Positions 24,951-33,098 of a stretch of DNA of 64,000 bases are shown one piece after another. The notes below the pieces were generated by a model that ran no database searches, was not told where the DNA came from, and worked only from the letters and a program-made list of their open reading frames with translations. Made by a program: the position numbers and the translations under genes. Origin of the DNA: Faecalibacterium prausnitzii (GTDB taxonomy: Bacteria; Bacillota; Clostridia; Oscillospirales; Ruminococcaceae); contig NZ_CP065377.1 of the NCBI RefSeq assembly GCF_019967995.1, positions 1,674,001-1,738,000 on the forward strand, read 5' to 3'. Numbering within the stretch: position 1 is the stretch's first letter; every line of letters begins with the position of its first letter.

Positions 24951-26354
24951 TTAGACAGGATGCGACTGGTTGGTGTAGTCTGCGTGGTCAGCGTCCACGC
25001 CCTGCTTCTTGGCATTGCGCTTCTCGAAGAACTTGGGTGCGACCTGCGGGAACATGGCGTAGGTCAGAACGTCCTCTTCCTGCGTTGCCCACTTGGCGGC
25101 TTCGGTCTTCAGCTTGTCCATCTCAGGAGCAAGGGTGTCGGCGAAGCGGCAGGTGATGGGCTTCTCGTCGCCCAGGATCTTCTTGGTGAACTCGGCGCTG
25201 ATGGGAGCGGGAGTCTTGCCGTAGTCGCCGTGGACCAGGCCCTTGAACTCCTTGGTGACCATCTTGTAGCGCTCGCCCAGGATGACGTTGAAGACGGCCT
25301 GGGTGCCAACGATCTGGCTGGTGGGGGTGACCAGCGGAGGATAACCGGCGTCCTCACGAACGCGGGGGATCTCAGCCAGCACTTCGTCCAGCTTGTCTTC
25401 CTTGCCGGCATCCTTCAGCTGCTTGAGCATGTTGGAGAACATGCCGCCCGGCACCTGATACAGCAGGGTGTTGGCATCGACGCCCAGAGACTTCGGGCTG
25501 ATCTGGCCGTTGGCGATGTACTTCTCGCGCAGCTTTGCGAAGTATGCGCGGACGACGTTCAGCTGCTTCAGGTCCAGACCGGTATCGTAATCGGTGCCCT
25601 GCAGAGCTGCGACCAGGCTCTCGGTCGCCATGTGGCTGGTGCCGCCGCTCAGGGGGCTCATGGCGGTATCGACGATGTCGGCACCGGCCTCGATGCCCTT
25701 CAGCAGGGACATGGAAGCCAGACCGGCGGTGTAGTGGCTGTGGATATCGACCGGGATGGACAGGGTGCTCTTCAGCTCCTTGACCAGGTCGTAGCAGGTG
25801 TACGGAGTCAGCAGGCCAGCCATATCCTTGATGCAGATGGAGTCTGCGCCCATCTCTTCCAGGGTCTTGGCATACTTGACGTAGTACTCGTTGTTGTGCA
25901 CGGGGCTCAGGGTGTAGCTGATGCAGCCCTGCACATGTGCCTTTTCCTTGTTGGCTGCCTTGATGGCGGTCTGCAGGTTGCGGGCATCGTTCAGTGCATC
26001 GAAGATGCGGATGACGTCGATGCCGTTGGCAACAGACTTCTGCACAAAGTACTCGACGGCGTCATCTGCATAGGGGCGGTAGCCCAGCATGTTCTGGCCG
26101 CGGAACAGCATCTGCAGCTTCTGGTGGGGCAGCTCCTTGCGCAGGATGCGCAGACGGTCCCAGGGGTCCTCGTCGAGGAAGCGGATGCAGCTATCGAAGG
26201 TAGCGCCGCCCCAGCACTCGACAGAGAAATACGGGATCTTATCCATTTCGGGCAGGATGGGACGCATGTCGTCCATCGTCATACGGGTGGCCAGCAGAGA
26301 CTGGTGCGCATCGCGCAGGACGACTTCCGTGATCTTGATCGGCTTTTTGGCCAT
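24951..26354 (-). CDS. Biotin-dependent carboxyltransferase, 5S/OadA/PycB type (pyruvate-oxaloacetate)
   Basis: The 467-residue TIM-barrel enzyme belongs to the pyruvate carboxylase CT / oxaloacetate decarboxylase alpha / transcarboxylase 5S family. Visible motifs are VLRDAHQSLLATRM, FSVECWGGATFD, LFRGQNMLGYRPYADD, the carbamylated Lys in DSICIKDMAG and metal His in DIHSHYTAG. No biotin domain is attached; a separate carrier gene lies 23 bp upstream. The ATG at 26354 follows GGGAGAGG; a GTG three codons earlier is possible. It should exchange CO2 between biotin and pyruvate/oxaloacetate. No membrane OadB/OadG partner is nearby. Confidence 0.85.
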   Translation of the reverse strand: MAKKPIKITEVVLRDAHQSLLATRMTMDDMRPILPEMDKIPYFSVECWGGATFDSCIRFLDEDPWDRLRILRKELPHQKLQMLFRGQNMLGYRPYADDAVEYFVQKSVANGIDVIRIFDALNDARNLQTAIKAANKEKAHVQGCISYTLSPVHNNEYYVKYAKTLEEMGADSICIKDMAGLLTPYTCYDLVKELKSTLSIPVDIHSHYTAGLASMSLLKGIEAGADIVDTAMSPLSGGTSHMATESLVAALQGTDYDTGLDLKQLNVVRAYFAKLREKYIANGQISPKSLGVDANTLLYQVPGGMFSNMLKQLKDAGKEDKLDEVLAEIPRVREDAGYPPLVTPTSQIVGTQAVFNVILGERYKMVTKEFKGLVHGDYGKTPAPISAEFTKKILGDEKPITCRFADTLAPEMDKLKTEAAKWATQEEDVLTYAMFPQVAPKFFEKRNAKKQGVDADHADYTNQSHPV

Positions 26355-26377
26355 GGTTGTCACCTCTCCCTTCGTTC

Positions 26378-26755
26378 TCAGTTCATGGAGACGAGAACGT
26401 CACCGGAGTTGACGGTGTCGCCCTTGTTGACATTGACGGAAGCAACGGTGCCGTCCTGCGGAGCGACGATCTCATTCTCCATCTTCATGGCCTCCAGGAT
26501 GACCAGCACGTCGCCAGCCTTGACGGATGCACCGGCTGCGACCTTGACATCCAGGATGTTGCCGGGCATGGGAGCCTTGACGGTGACGGCACCGGCAGCA
26601 CCGGCGGGAGCAGCAGCCTTGGGAGCGGCAGCAGGAGCAGCCGGAGCCTTGGGAGCAGCGGGAGCGGCAGCAGCAACGGGAGCTGCGCCAGCGGCGGTCT
26701 CCTCAACGGAGACGCTGTAAGCAACACCATTGACGGTAATATTGTAATACTTCAT
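26378..26755 (-). CDS. Biotin carboxyl carrier protein (1.3S type)
   Basis: This 125-residue carrier has an N-terminal segment (about 1-20), a long Ala/Pro-rich linker (about 22-56) and a C-terminal biotinyl domain with the EAMKMEN motif, biotinylated at Lys91. The size is close to the 1.3S subunit of propionibacterial transcarboxylase. AGGAGG lies 7-8 nt upstream of the ATG. It sits between two carboxyltransferase genes and would shuttle CO2 between their active sites. Confidence 0.92.
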   Translation of the reverse strand: MKYYNITVNGVAYSVSVEETAAGAAPVAAAAPAAPKAPAAPAAAPKAAAPAGAAGAVTVKAPMPGNILDVKVAAGASVKAGDVLVILEAMKMENEIVAPQDGTVASVNVNKGDTVNSGDVLVSMN

Positions 26756-26811
26756 GGAAGGACCCTCCTGAATCAATCATTTATCCTATGTACGTTTTAC
26801 GATCGGAACGC

Positions 26812-28131
26812 TTACAGAGCCATGTTGCCGTGCTTCTTGGGCAGGCGGGCAGCACGCTTGGTGCTCAGCAGCTCAAATGCAGCCACAACGCTTGCGCGTG
26901 CGTTGGCAGCGTCGCAGGTCATATCGGCAGCGCCGCAGGCCACAGCGTTGGCGGCACTGCACACCTCAGCGGTGTAGGCAGCAGCCTTGGCGTTGGTCGC
27001 AGCGATGATGTTGTCGGAAGCGTCGATCTCGCTCTTGTACAGAACGGAGACGGCAGCGTTGGGCTCCAGAGCGCTGACCACGCAGCCGTTGACGGCGATC
27101 TTCAGGTCGGCATTGGCCAGAGCGGTGTAGACCGGGCCCACAGCCTTGCCAGCCAGCAGAGCGACCTTCGCGGTGGTGGCGTCTGCATAGGTGGCAGCCA
27201 GACGGGCAGCCTCACGGATGCCGCCGGCGATGTCATCGGTCGCGCTGGGAACGAAGCCCTTGGTGTCCACGATGGTCAGCACGGGGACGCTGAAGGCGTC
27301 GCACAGGCGGACGAAGCGGGAAGCCTTGGACACGCAGTTGTGGCACAGCTGCTCACCGGTCGCCACCACGCCGACCGCGTTGCCGCCGATGGTAGCAAAT
27401 GCGGTGTAGACGCTCTTGCCGAAGCCTGCAAACAGCTCCACGGCGCTGTCCTTATCAATGAGGGCAGCAGCAGCCTTCTCCGGAGCGGCACCAGCGGCCA
27501 GGACCGCGGTGGGCTGCTCGAACTCGAAGATGGCGGGGCCGGTCAGGTTGTTGGCGGGCAGCAGACCCACGATGTGGGCAGCCTTCTCCGCAGCCTCGGC
27601 AGCGCTCTCGGCCACGATGGCAGCAACACCGGCCTTGGCAGCAGCCTCAGCGGAGCCTGCATCTGCGACCTTGTCGCCCTTGGCGGCAGAGGTGAAGGGA
27701 GCGGTGAAGAACAGCTCGGCGTCCTTTGCCATCACGCAGACATCTGCGCTGGCAGCGTTCAGGGCGCTGGTGCCGCCGCACACGCCGGTGACGACTGCCA
27801 CCTGGGGCACGACGCCGGACACCTTGGCGATGGCAGCGTTCAGCTTGGCGGTCGCGGTCAGAACGTCCAGACCCTCTGCCAGCTTTGCGCCGATCGAGTT
27901 GTAGAACGTGACCACGGGGCAGCCCGTCTGAGCAGCCATTTCGAGGACCTTGATATTCTTCTCAACGTCCTTCACGGTGACTGCCTCGCCGTTCTGGTAG
28001 ACGGCGTAGGCCTGCTGGCCAGCCGCATAGCCGCAGGCAGCGCTCACCGCGCCGTCCGCAAACAGTGCGGTATATTCCCCGTCATCGAAAAACTTGGCGA
28101 GGATTTCTCCTTTGTTGATCTTTGAAGCCAT
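26812..28131 (-). CDS. Acyl-CoA carboxyltransferase (12S / methylmalonyl-CoA type), shortened
   Basis: The 439-residue protein has two crotonase-fold halves. The N-half has NSIGAKLAEG and GVCGGTSALNAASADV (oxyanion and CoA regions). The C-half has ASRFVRLCDAFSVPVLTIVDTKGFVPS, a close relative of the standard family signature. It is roughly 70-80 residues shorter than typical 12S or PccB proteins (about 510-520), mainly at the N-terminus, and very rich in Ala. It should transfer a carboxyl group between an acyl-CoA and carrier biotin. The acyl-CoA (malonyl- or methylmalonyl-) is not determinable. AGGAGG precedes the ATG. First gene of the three-gene unit. Confidence 0.8.
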   Translation of the reverse strand: MASKINKGEILAKFFDDGEYTALFADGAVSAACGYAAGQQAYAVYQNGEAVTVKDVEKNIKVLEMAAQTGCPVVTFYNSIGAKLAEGLDVLTATAKLNAAIAKVSGVVPQVAVVTGVCGGTSALNAASADVCVMAKDAELFFTAPFTSAAKGDKVADAGSAEAAAKAGVAAIVAESAAEAAEKAAHIVGLLPANNLTGPAIFEFEQPTAVLAAGAAPEKAAAALIDKDSAVELFAGFGKSVYTAFATIGGNAVGVVATGEQLCHNCVSKASRFVRLCDAFSVPVLTIVDTKGFVPSATDDIAGGIREAARLAATYADATTAKVALLAGKAVGPVYTALANADLKIAVNGCVVSALEPNAAVSVLYKSEIDASDNIIAATNAKAAAYTAEVCSAANAVACGAADMTCDAANARASVVAAFELLSTKRAARLPKKHGNMAL

Positions 28132-28178
28132 GGTAAGACCTCCTGCTTTGTCTATTTTGAGCTTTCAAAATTAGGTTT

Positions 28179-28207
28179 ATTATACTATATTCTGTCAGGA
28201 TTCTCAA
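28179..28207 (-). promoter_or_regulatory. Strong sigma-A promoter for the carboxyltransferase operon
   Basis: On the minus strand TTGAGA (28207-28202), 17 nt, then consensus TATAAT (28184-28179), about 48 nt before the first ATG. Confidence 0.8.
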
Positions 28208-28303
28208 GTGCCGAACGCCCCATTTTTGAGGGAAAATCTCACAATCTTTTCCATCTCAGGCCCGGCCGCCTTGGTCTGCCCGACAAAGATGCTGTGGGGA
28301 CCA

Positions 28304-29155
28304 TCATTTTCTCCGTTTTGCGGGTGCATTGCGCTCGCCGCGCTTCGCGCCCTGCCCCACCGGGCCGCGGGGGCGGCGCTCGGCCGCTTTGGATTGCAGC
28401 GCTGCGCTGCGGGTCTGGGCGCGGCCCTTGGCGGCTGCGGCGCGCAAGCCGTTGATCTCTGCCTTGGTCAGCTCACGGTAGGTGCCCGGCTTGAGCATCC
28501 CCAGCTTGACGACGCCCTCAGCGTTCCGCTTCAGGCGGACGACTTCCAGCCCGACGGCCTCGCACATCCGGCGGATCTCGCGGTTCTTGCCCTCTTTCAG
28601 GGTCATCTCCATCACGGTGCGGCCCGGCTCGTCGGTCACGACATTGATGGCACAGGGCATGGTCTTGGTGCCATCGTCCAGCACGACGCCGGAACTCATC
28701 TTCAGGATCTGGCTCTCGTCGGCACGGGGCTGCACGGTAACGCGGTACAGCTTGGAAATGCCGCCGGACGGATGGGTGACGGCCTGCGCAAAGGCGCCGT
28801 CGTTGGTCATCAGCAGCAGGCCCTCGCTGTCCTTATCCAGGCGGCCCACCGGATAGAGGCGGGCGGGGATGTCGCTGACCAGCTCCATGACGGTCTTGCG
28901 GCCCAGCTCATCGCTGGCGGTGGTCACGTAGCCGCGGGGCTTGTACAGCGCCAGATAGTAGAGCTGCTGGTTTTTCTGGATGTAGATGCGCTCATCATCC
29001 ACATGCAGCACATCGCGGTTGGGGTCCATCTTGTCGCCCACCTTGACCGGGTGGCCGTTGACCTTGACGCGGCCCTCAGCAATGATCTGCTCGGCCGCGC
29101 GGCGGGAGCACAGGCCCTGCTCGCTCATGATCTTCTGAATACGTTCTTCTGCCAT
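28304..29155 (-). CDS. rluB: Pseudouridine synthase, RsuA/RluB family
   Basis: The 283-residue protein has an N-terminal S4 RNA-binding domain (RIQKIMSEQGLCSRRAAEQII) and a synthase domain with catalytic Asp in VGRLDKDSEGLLLMTNDG. GKNREIRRMCEAVG is the RsuA/RluB motif. A basic Arg/Ala-rich C-terminal tail of about 40 residues is present. The start at 29155 has AAGGAG 10 nt away; a longer frame upstream is not family-like. It probably modifies 23S rRNA; RluB is the usual orthologue beside scpAB and gerW genes. Confidence 0.88.
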   Translation of the reverse strand: MAEERIQKIMSEQGLCSRRAAEQIIAEGRVKVNGHPVKVGDKMDPNRDVLHVDDERIYIQKNQQLYYLALYKPRGYVTTASDELGRKTVMELVSDIPARLYPVGRLDKDSEGLLLMTNDGAFAQAVTHPSGGISKLYRVTVQPRADESQILKMSSGVVLDDGTKTMPCAINVVTDEPGRTVMEMTLKEGKNREIRRMCEAVGLEVVRLKRNAEGVVKLGMLKPGTYRELTKAEINGLRAAAAKGRAQTRSAALQSKAAERRPRGPVGQGAKRGERNAPAKRRK

Positions 29156-29332
29156 TGTTCGTTTACTCCTTGTGCGCCTCCCGGCGCTCAAAATGCACCG
29201 CGCTGAAGAGCCCTGCCCTTGCGGGAAAGGTGGTACGCAGTGCCGGATGAGGGTGCGCATTTTCGCGCGTTTGCCTCATCCATCTTGCTTCATTCGGCTG
29301 CTCCCCTCAAGGGGAAGCTCATGCGCCTTTTC

Positions 29333-29752
29333 TTACGCGTTGGGCGCTTCGGGGCCGGTCTCCGCGGGGGCCGCCTTGCCGCCCTTCCTGTCGATGAGGG
29401 CGCTGACCTTCTCCACCAGTTCGGGGATCATGGTCAGGGCGCGGTCCACGGTGTTGGCCCCGTCGGACAGCTGGATGGTGCGGACACAGCCGTCCTTGAT
29501 GACAAGGAAGGCCACCGGCTGGATGTTGACGCCCGCGCCGGAACCGCCGCCGAACAGGTCCTTGTTGGCAGCATTCTTGCCGTCAAAGTCCGTGCCTGCG
29601 GATGCAAAGCCAAAGCTGACTTTGGACACCGGAAGGATGGTGGTGCCGTCCTCGGTGGTGATGGGCTTGCCCACGATGGTGTTGGAATCCACCATCTGAC
29701 GGACCTTGTCCATCGTGACATTCATTAAACCCTGGATCGGATGCTCAGCCAT
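29333..29752 (-). CDS. ytfJ: GerW/YtfJ-family sporulation protein
   Basis: The 139-residue protein has the YtfJ family core: MDKVRQMVDSNTIVGKPI, TILPVSKVSFGFASAG, a Gly-rich GGGSGAGVNIQPVAFLVI, and a C-terminal helix. In Bacillus GerW is needed for germination by some receptors, and homologues occur beside scpAB in spore-forming clostridia. AAGGAGG precedes the ATG. A Pro/Ala tail ends the protein. In a non-sporulating host its role would be unclear. Confidence 0.9.
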   Translation of the reverse strand: MAEHPIQGLMNVTMDKVRQMVDSNTIVGKPITTEDGTTILPVSKVSFGFASAGTDFDGKNAANKDLFGGGSGAGVNIQPVAFLVIKDGCVRTIQLSDGANTVDRALTMIPELVEKVSALIDRKGGKAAPAETGPEAPNA

Positions 29753-29852
29753 AAAATCGGCCTCCTTATTTCAATGAGTGGGAAAAAGCGGGAACGCTTT
29801 CTCCGGAACTGCCCCCGCCGCAGCGGACAGGCAGAACACACCATACAGTTAT

Positions 29853-29881
29853 ATTATAACCAAATTATAGGAAGACGTCCA
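29853..29881 (-). promoter_or_regulatory. Possible promoter upstream of the gerW-like gene
   Basis: On the minus strand TGGACG and TATAAT are separated by 17 nt; a second TATAAT lies 11 nt upstream. It overlaps the end of the DUF2953 gene. The -35 match is weak. Confidence 0.4.
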
Positions 29882-30524
29882 GCACTTTTTCGCGCCAGAA
29901 CTCGCAAAGCACACGCACTGCCGTAAAGACGATGGCATACGCCTGTGCCGATACCCGGAAGGACACCCGGTCCTGCACCGTCGGCTGGGCCGAACCGAAA
30001 TCCGGAAGCAGCCGCAGCTGCTCAAAATCGAGATAGACGAACCGGTCGAGGAAGCCCAGTGCCGGATAGAGCCAGGCGTTCAGCCTGCCATAGCTGCGGG
30101 CAGCTTCGGCGGGGTCCTCGCCCCGGACGCCCAGCACGACGTTGATCTTCGTGATGCGCAGCGACCCGATGATGGCTCTGGTCAGCCGGCCCGCCCCCCG
30201 CAGGATGGTGCAGAGGATGTTCAGGGTCAGCCGGGCCTTTTTGCGGGGCGGGGTCTCCGGCCTGGGCTTCTGGTCCGCTTTCTGTTCGGCCGGTTTTTTC
30301 TTCTTTTTCTTTTTCGGCTTTTCCGGTGCAGGATACTGGAACACCGGCAGGGTCAGCCCCAGCGCACCGACCCGGATGGTCAGCACATCGTTCTCCCACT
30401 GCACATCCGCGCAGAAGGGGCAGAACAGCAGCACTACCGCCAGGGTCAGGACCACCAGCAGCAGGATGCCGATCCCTTTCAAGAGAACGAGCAGCACCGT
30501 TCCCAAAACGCTCAGAACGCTCAT
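29865..30524 (-). CDS. DUF2953 membrane protein
   Basis: The 219-residue protein has an N-terminal membrane helix (about 5-35), a highly basic Lys run after PAPEKPKKKKKKK, and a soluble DUF2953 domain with ITKINVVLGVRGEDPAEAARSYGRLNAWLYP. It usually lies next to gerW/ytfJ in spore-formers; function is unknown. The start overlaps the scpB stop by four bases (ATGA), with GGGGGAGAGG upstream. Confidence 0.78.
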   Translation of the reverse strand: MSVLSVLGTVLLVLLKGIGILLLVVLTLAVVLLFCPFCADVQWENDVLTIRVGALGLTLPVFQYPAPEKPKKKKKKKPAEQKADQKPRPETPPRKKARLTLNILCTILRGAGRLTRAIIGSLRITKINVVLGVRGEDPAEAARSYGRLNAWLYPALGFLDRFVYLDFEQLRLLPDFGSAQPTVQDRVSFRVSAQAYAIVFTAVRVLCEFWREKVLDVFL

Positions 30525-31054
30525 ACCTCTCCCCCGCTTTCTTCCCTGCTGTGGATGGGCGGCAGGTCGTCCAGGCTGGACAGGCCAAAGCACCGCAGAA
30601 ACACATCCGTCGTCCGGAACGCCACCGGCCGTCCGGGCAGGTCCAGCCGCCCGGCCTCTTCGATGAGGCCTTTTTCCAGCAGGCCGGATACGCTGGACGA
30701 GGAGTCCACGCCGCGCACCTGTTCAATGAATGCGCGGGAGACCGGCTGGTTGTAGGCGATGACGGTCAGCGTCTCCATCGCCGCCGGGCCCAGCGGCACC
30801 GAGCGCCGGGTATCCAGCACCCGGCGGACCGGTTCGGCAAAGTCGGCCTTGGTGGCCAGCTGCCAGTGGGTGTTCAGGTGGAGCAGGCACAGGCCGCTGT
30901 CCTCGCGGGCATAGCGGGTGCGCAGCTCTTCCAGCACCGGCTCCACGCTGGAGACCGGCATCTGAAGCGCCTGGGCCAGTTTGTCGGCTCCGATGGGTTC
31001 CGCATAGGCAAAGAGCATCGCCTCCACGGCGGCTCGCAGTTTTTTCTGGTTCAT
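30521..31054 (-). CDS. scpB: Segregation and condensation protein B
   Basis: The 177-residue kleisin-associated winged-helix protein binds ScpA within the SMC condensin complex. LRAAVEAMLFAYAEPI at the start and PLGPAAMETLTVIAYNQPVSRAFIEQVRGVDSSSSV in the core are ScpB hallmarks. It overlaps scpA by four bases (ATGA). The frame extends upstream only through scpA. Confidence 0.94.
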   Translation of the reverse strand: MNQKKLRAAVEAMLFAYAEPIGADKLAQALQMPVSSVEPVLEELRTRYAREDSGLCLLHLNTHWQLATKADFAEPVRRVLDTRRSVPLGPAAMETLTVIAYNQPVSRAFIEQVRGVDSSSSVSGLLEKGLIEEAGRLDLPGRPVAFRTTDVFLRCFGLSSLDDLPPIHSREESGGEV

Positions 31055-31779
31055 TCGTTCTCCTTTGTGCGTTCCAGCCGCCCGCGGCGCATGGTCATCG
31101 CACCGTCCGGGCCGAGGGTGACACGCCCGCCGCGCACCAGTTCCAGCAGGGCCAGAAAGGTGGCCACATGGGTGCTCCGGCTCTGGCGGCGGGAAAACAG
31201 CTGCCCCAGCTTCCGGGCACTGCCCCCGATGAGCTGGCGCAGGATATAGACCACCCGGCTGTTCACCGACACCACCGGCGCGGACACCAGCGGCTCGAAC
31301 TGCTGCTGGGTGGGCTGCCGGACGACGGCCGCTTTCCGGCCCGCCAGCGCCTGCCAGCAGTCCGCCAGCACCTGCGGCGAGTGGAAGAGGTCGTAGGTGT
31401 TGTCCTGCTCCACTTCCAGCGGTCTCCGGACGAAGACCGGGGCCTGCTCCCCTTTTGCGCGCAATGCCTCGGCCATCCGGCGGCACTGGTCGTACTCGAT
31501 GAGCTGGCCGGTCAGTTCCTGTTTCATCCGCTCGCCCTCTTCGCTGCGGGGCAGCAGCAGATAGCTCTTCATCTCCACCAGATGCGCCGCCATCTCGATG
31601 AAGGCGCTGGCCGTCTCCGGGTCGGCTCCGGCGTCCGCCGCCACGGTGCGGGTGTACTGGTCGATGAGTTCCAGAATGGGGATGTTGTGCAGGTCCATCT
31701 TGTGCTTCTGCACCAGCGTCAGCAGCAGTTCCAGCGGACCTTCGAAGTCCGCCAGATGGAACGTCAGCTCTTCTGCCAC
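31051..31779 (-). CDS. scpA: Segregation and condensation protein A
   Basis: The 242-residue kleisin begins MAEELTFHLADFEGPLELLL, the N-terminal SMC-binding signature. The C-terminal winged helix follows after a variable middle. The start codon is GTG, immediately after the TGA of the M50 protease gene (TGAGTG). It works with ScpB and SMC in chromosome condensation. Confidence 0.94.
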   Translation of the reverse strand: MAEELTFHLADFEGPLELLLTLVQKHKMDLHNIPILELIDQYTRTVAADAGADPETASAFIEMAAHLVEMKSYLLLPRSEEGERMKQELTGQLIEYDQCRRMAEALRAKGEQAPVFVRRPLEVEQDNTYDLFHSPQVLADCWQALAGRKAAVVRQPTQQQFEPLVSAPVVSVNSRVVYILRQLIGGSARKLGQLFSRRQSRSTHVATFLALLELVRGGRVTLGPDGAMTMRRGRLERTKENE

Positions 31780-32454
31780 TCAGATCACCGTCCCGATGGA
31801 TGCGTAATACATGGAATAGGCGATCTGGTCGATGTAGCCGGTGCCCAGATCCAGCAGGTCCCACACGGCATCGTTCAGCAGGGTGAGCGGGCCGTCCAGA
31901 AAGCCGCTCCAGACCACCGCCAGCATGACGATGAGGATCACCCGCTCATATTTCATGATGCCGAAGTAGATGCGCTGGGGCAGCACCGCCAGCAGCACCC
32001 GGCTGCCGTCCAGCGGCGGCACCGGGATGAGGTTAAACACCGCCAGACTGACGTCCATCATGACCAGATATTGCAGGAAGCGGGCTGCAAACACGGTTCC
32101 GACCGTGACCGGGGCCCAGTAATACAGCAGCTTCCAGACCACCATCGCGAGGTAGGCCAGGAGCAGGTTTGCCACCGGGCCTGCCAGCGCCGTGAGCGCC
32201 ATGCCCGCCTTGGGGTTCTTGAAATTGCGCGGGTCGGTGGAGACCGGCTTTGCCCAGCCCACGCCCGCCAGCACCATGCACAGGGTGCCCATCAGGTCAA
32301 AGTGGCGGAACGGGTTCAGCGACAGCCGGCCCTCCCGCTTGGCCGTAGGGTCGCCCAGCAGCCAGGCGGCGAGGGCGTGGCCCGCTTCGTGGAACGGGAT
32401 GGCGACCAGCGTCACCAGCGCCCGGATAAGATAGTACAGTCCGCGTGAGGTCAT
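31780..32454 (-). CDS. Site-2 protease family (M50) membrane metalloprotease
   Basis: The 224-residue polytopic membrane protein carries the zinc motif HEAGH (IPFHEAGHALAAWLLGD, near residues 20-24). The second metal motif is LIPVPPLDGSRVL, with the Asp of the NPxPPLDG class. It matches the small M50 group usually placed before scpAB in Firmicutes. The substrate is unknown. AGGAG is correctly placed before the ATG. Confidence 0.9.
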   Translation of the reverse strand: MTSRGLYYLIRALVTLVAIPFHEAGHALAAWLLGDPTAKREGRLSLNPFRHFDLMGTLCMVLAGVGWAKPVSTDPRNFKNPKAGMALTALAGPVANLLLAYLAMVVWKLLYYWAPVTVGTVFAARFLQYLVMMDVSLAVFNLIPVPPLDGSRVLLAVLPQRIYFGIMKYERVILIVMLAVVWSGFLDGPLTLLNDAVWDLLDLGTGYIDQIAYSMYYASIGTVI

Positions 32455-32486
32455 CGTATTCTCCTAACAGTGGATTATTTTGTCTT

Positions 32487-32515
32487 ATTGTACTATGTTT
32501 TTCGATTTCAGACAA
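32487..32515 (-). promoter_or_regulatory. Predicted sigma-A promoter for the M50-scpAB operon
   Basis: On the minus strand TTGTCT (32515-32510), 17 nt, TACAAT (32492-32487), 32 nt before the protease start. Confidence 0.7.
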
Positions 32516-32563
32516 GGGCTTGGCCCACAGATAAAAAAGGTTACAGAAATTTCAAAAAAATGC

Positions 32564-32592
32564 TTGCAATTTCTGCCCGACTCTGGTACAAT
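32564..32592 (+). promoter_or_regulatory. Predicted sigma-A promoter for rpmB
   Basis: TTGCAA (32564-32569), 17 nt, then TACAAT (32587-32592) preceded by TGG, an extended -10. Confidence 0.75.
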
Positions 32593-32646
32593 AGTCAAGC
32601 TGATTATTTTGAATTCCTTACTTCACTGCTAGGAGGTGCAAGTATC

Positions 32647-32835
32647 ATGGCTAAGTGTGAATGCTGCGGCAAGGGCGTTACCTTTGGTATTAAGGTCTCC
32701 CACTCCCATCGCCGTTCCAACCGTACCTGGAAGCCGAATGTCCGTCGTGTCAAGGCGGTCGTGGAGGGTTCTCCCAAGTATATCTACGCATGCTCCCGTT
32801 GCCTGCGCGCTGGCAAAGTTACCCGCGCTGTCTAA
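32647..32835 (+). CDS. rpmB: Ribosomal protein bL28
   Basis: The 62-residue ribosomal protein begins MAKCECCGKG and contains SHSHRRSNRTWKPNVRRV. It has both CxxC pairs (CECC and CSRC), so it is the zinc-binding C+ form. AGGAGG lies upstream. It has its own promoter and terminator. In Bacillus rpmB lies next to spoVM; here it is about 20 kb away. Confidence 0.97.
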   Translation: MAKCECCGKGVTFGIKVSHSHRRSNRTWKPNVRRVKAVVEGSPKYIYACSRCLRAGKVTRAV

Positions 32836-32847
32836 GTAGCTGCATCT

Positions 32848-32879
32848 GCCGGTCACTTTGTCGAGTGACCGGCTTTTTT
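32848..32879 (+). terminator. rpmB terminator
   Basis: GCCGGTCAC, an 8-nt loop, GTGACCGGC, then T6. Confidence 0.9.
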
Positions 32880-32903
32880 GTTTTCCAGGAGGAGGTTTTT
32901 CAG

Positions 32904-33080
32904 ATGGCTCTGCCCCATGACCCCATCATGCTTTTGAGCATGGTGAACCTGAAGCTGCGCGACTTCTACCCCAGCCTCGACGCACTGTGCGACGACCTGG
33001 ACGAAGACAAGGCCGCGCTGTGCGCAACGCTCGCTGCCGCCGGGTACGGATACGACCCGGTGCGGAATCAATTCGTATAA
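32904..33080 (+). CDS. DUF4250 small protein
   Basis: The 58-residue protein has the DUF4250 pattern: LPHDPIMLLSMVNLKLRDFY, then SLDALCDDLDED, and an end in GYGYDPVRNQFV. GGAGGAGG precedes the ATG. Its function is not known. It lies just after the rpmB terminator and 18 bp before a hydrolase gene, so it probably heads that small operon or is read by leakage from rpmB. Confidence 0.8.
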   Translation: MALPHDPIMLLSMVNLKLRDFYPSLDALCDDLDEDKAALCATLAAAGYGYDPVRNQFV

Positions 33081-33098
33081 ATTCAGGAGGATGCTTTC

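Noticed and set aside
24951..26354. Assignment as sodium-pumping oxaloacetate decarboxylase alpha subunit
   Set aside because: No beta or gamma membrane subunit genes are nearby, and a 12S-type carboxyltransferase and free carrier share the operon.
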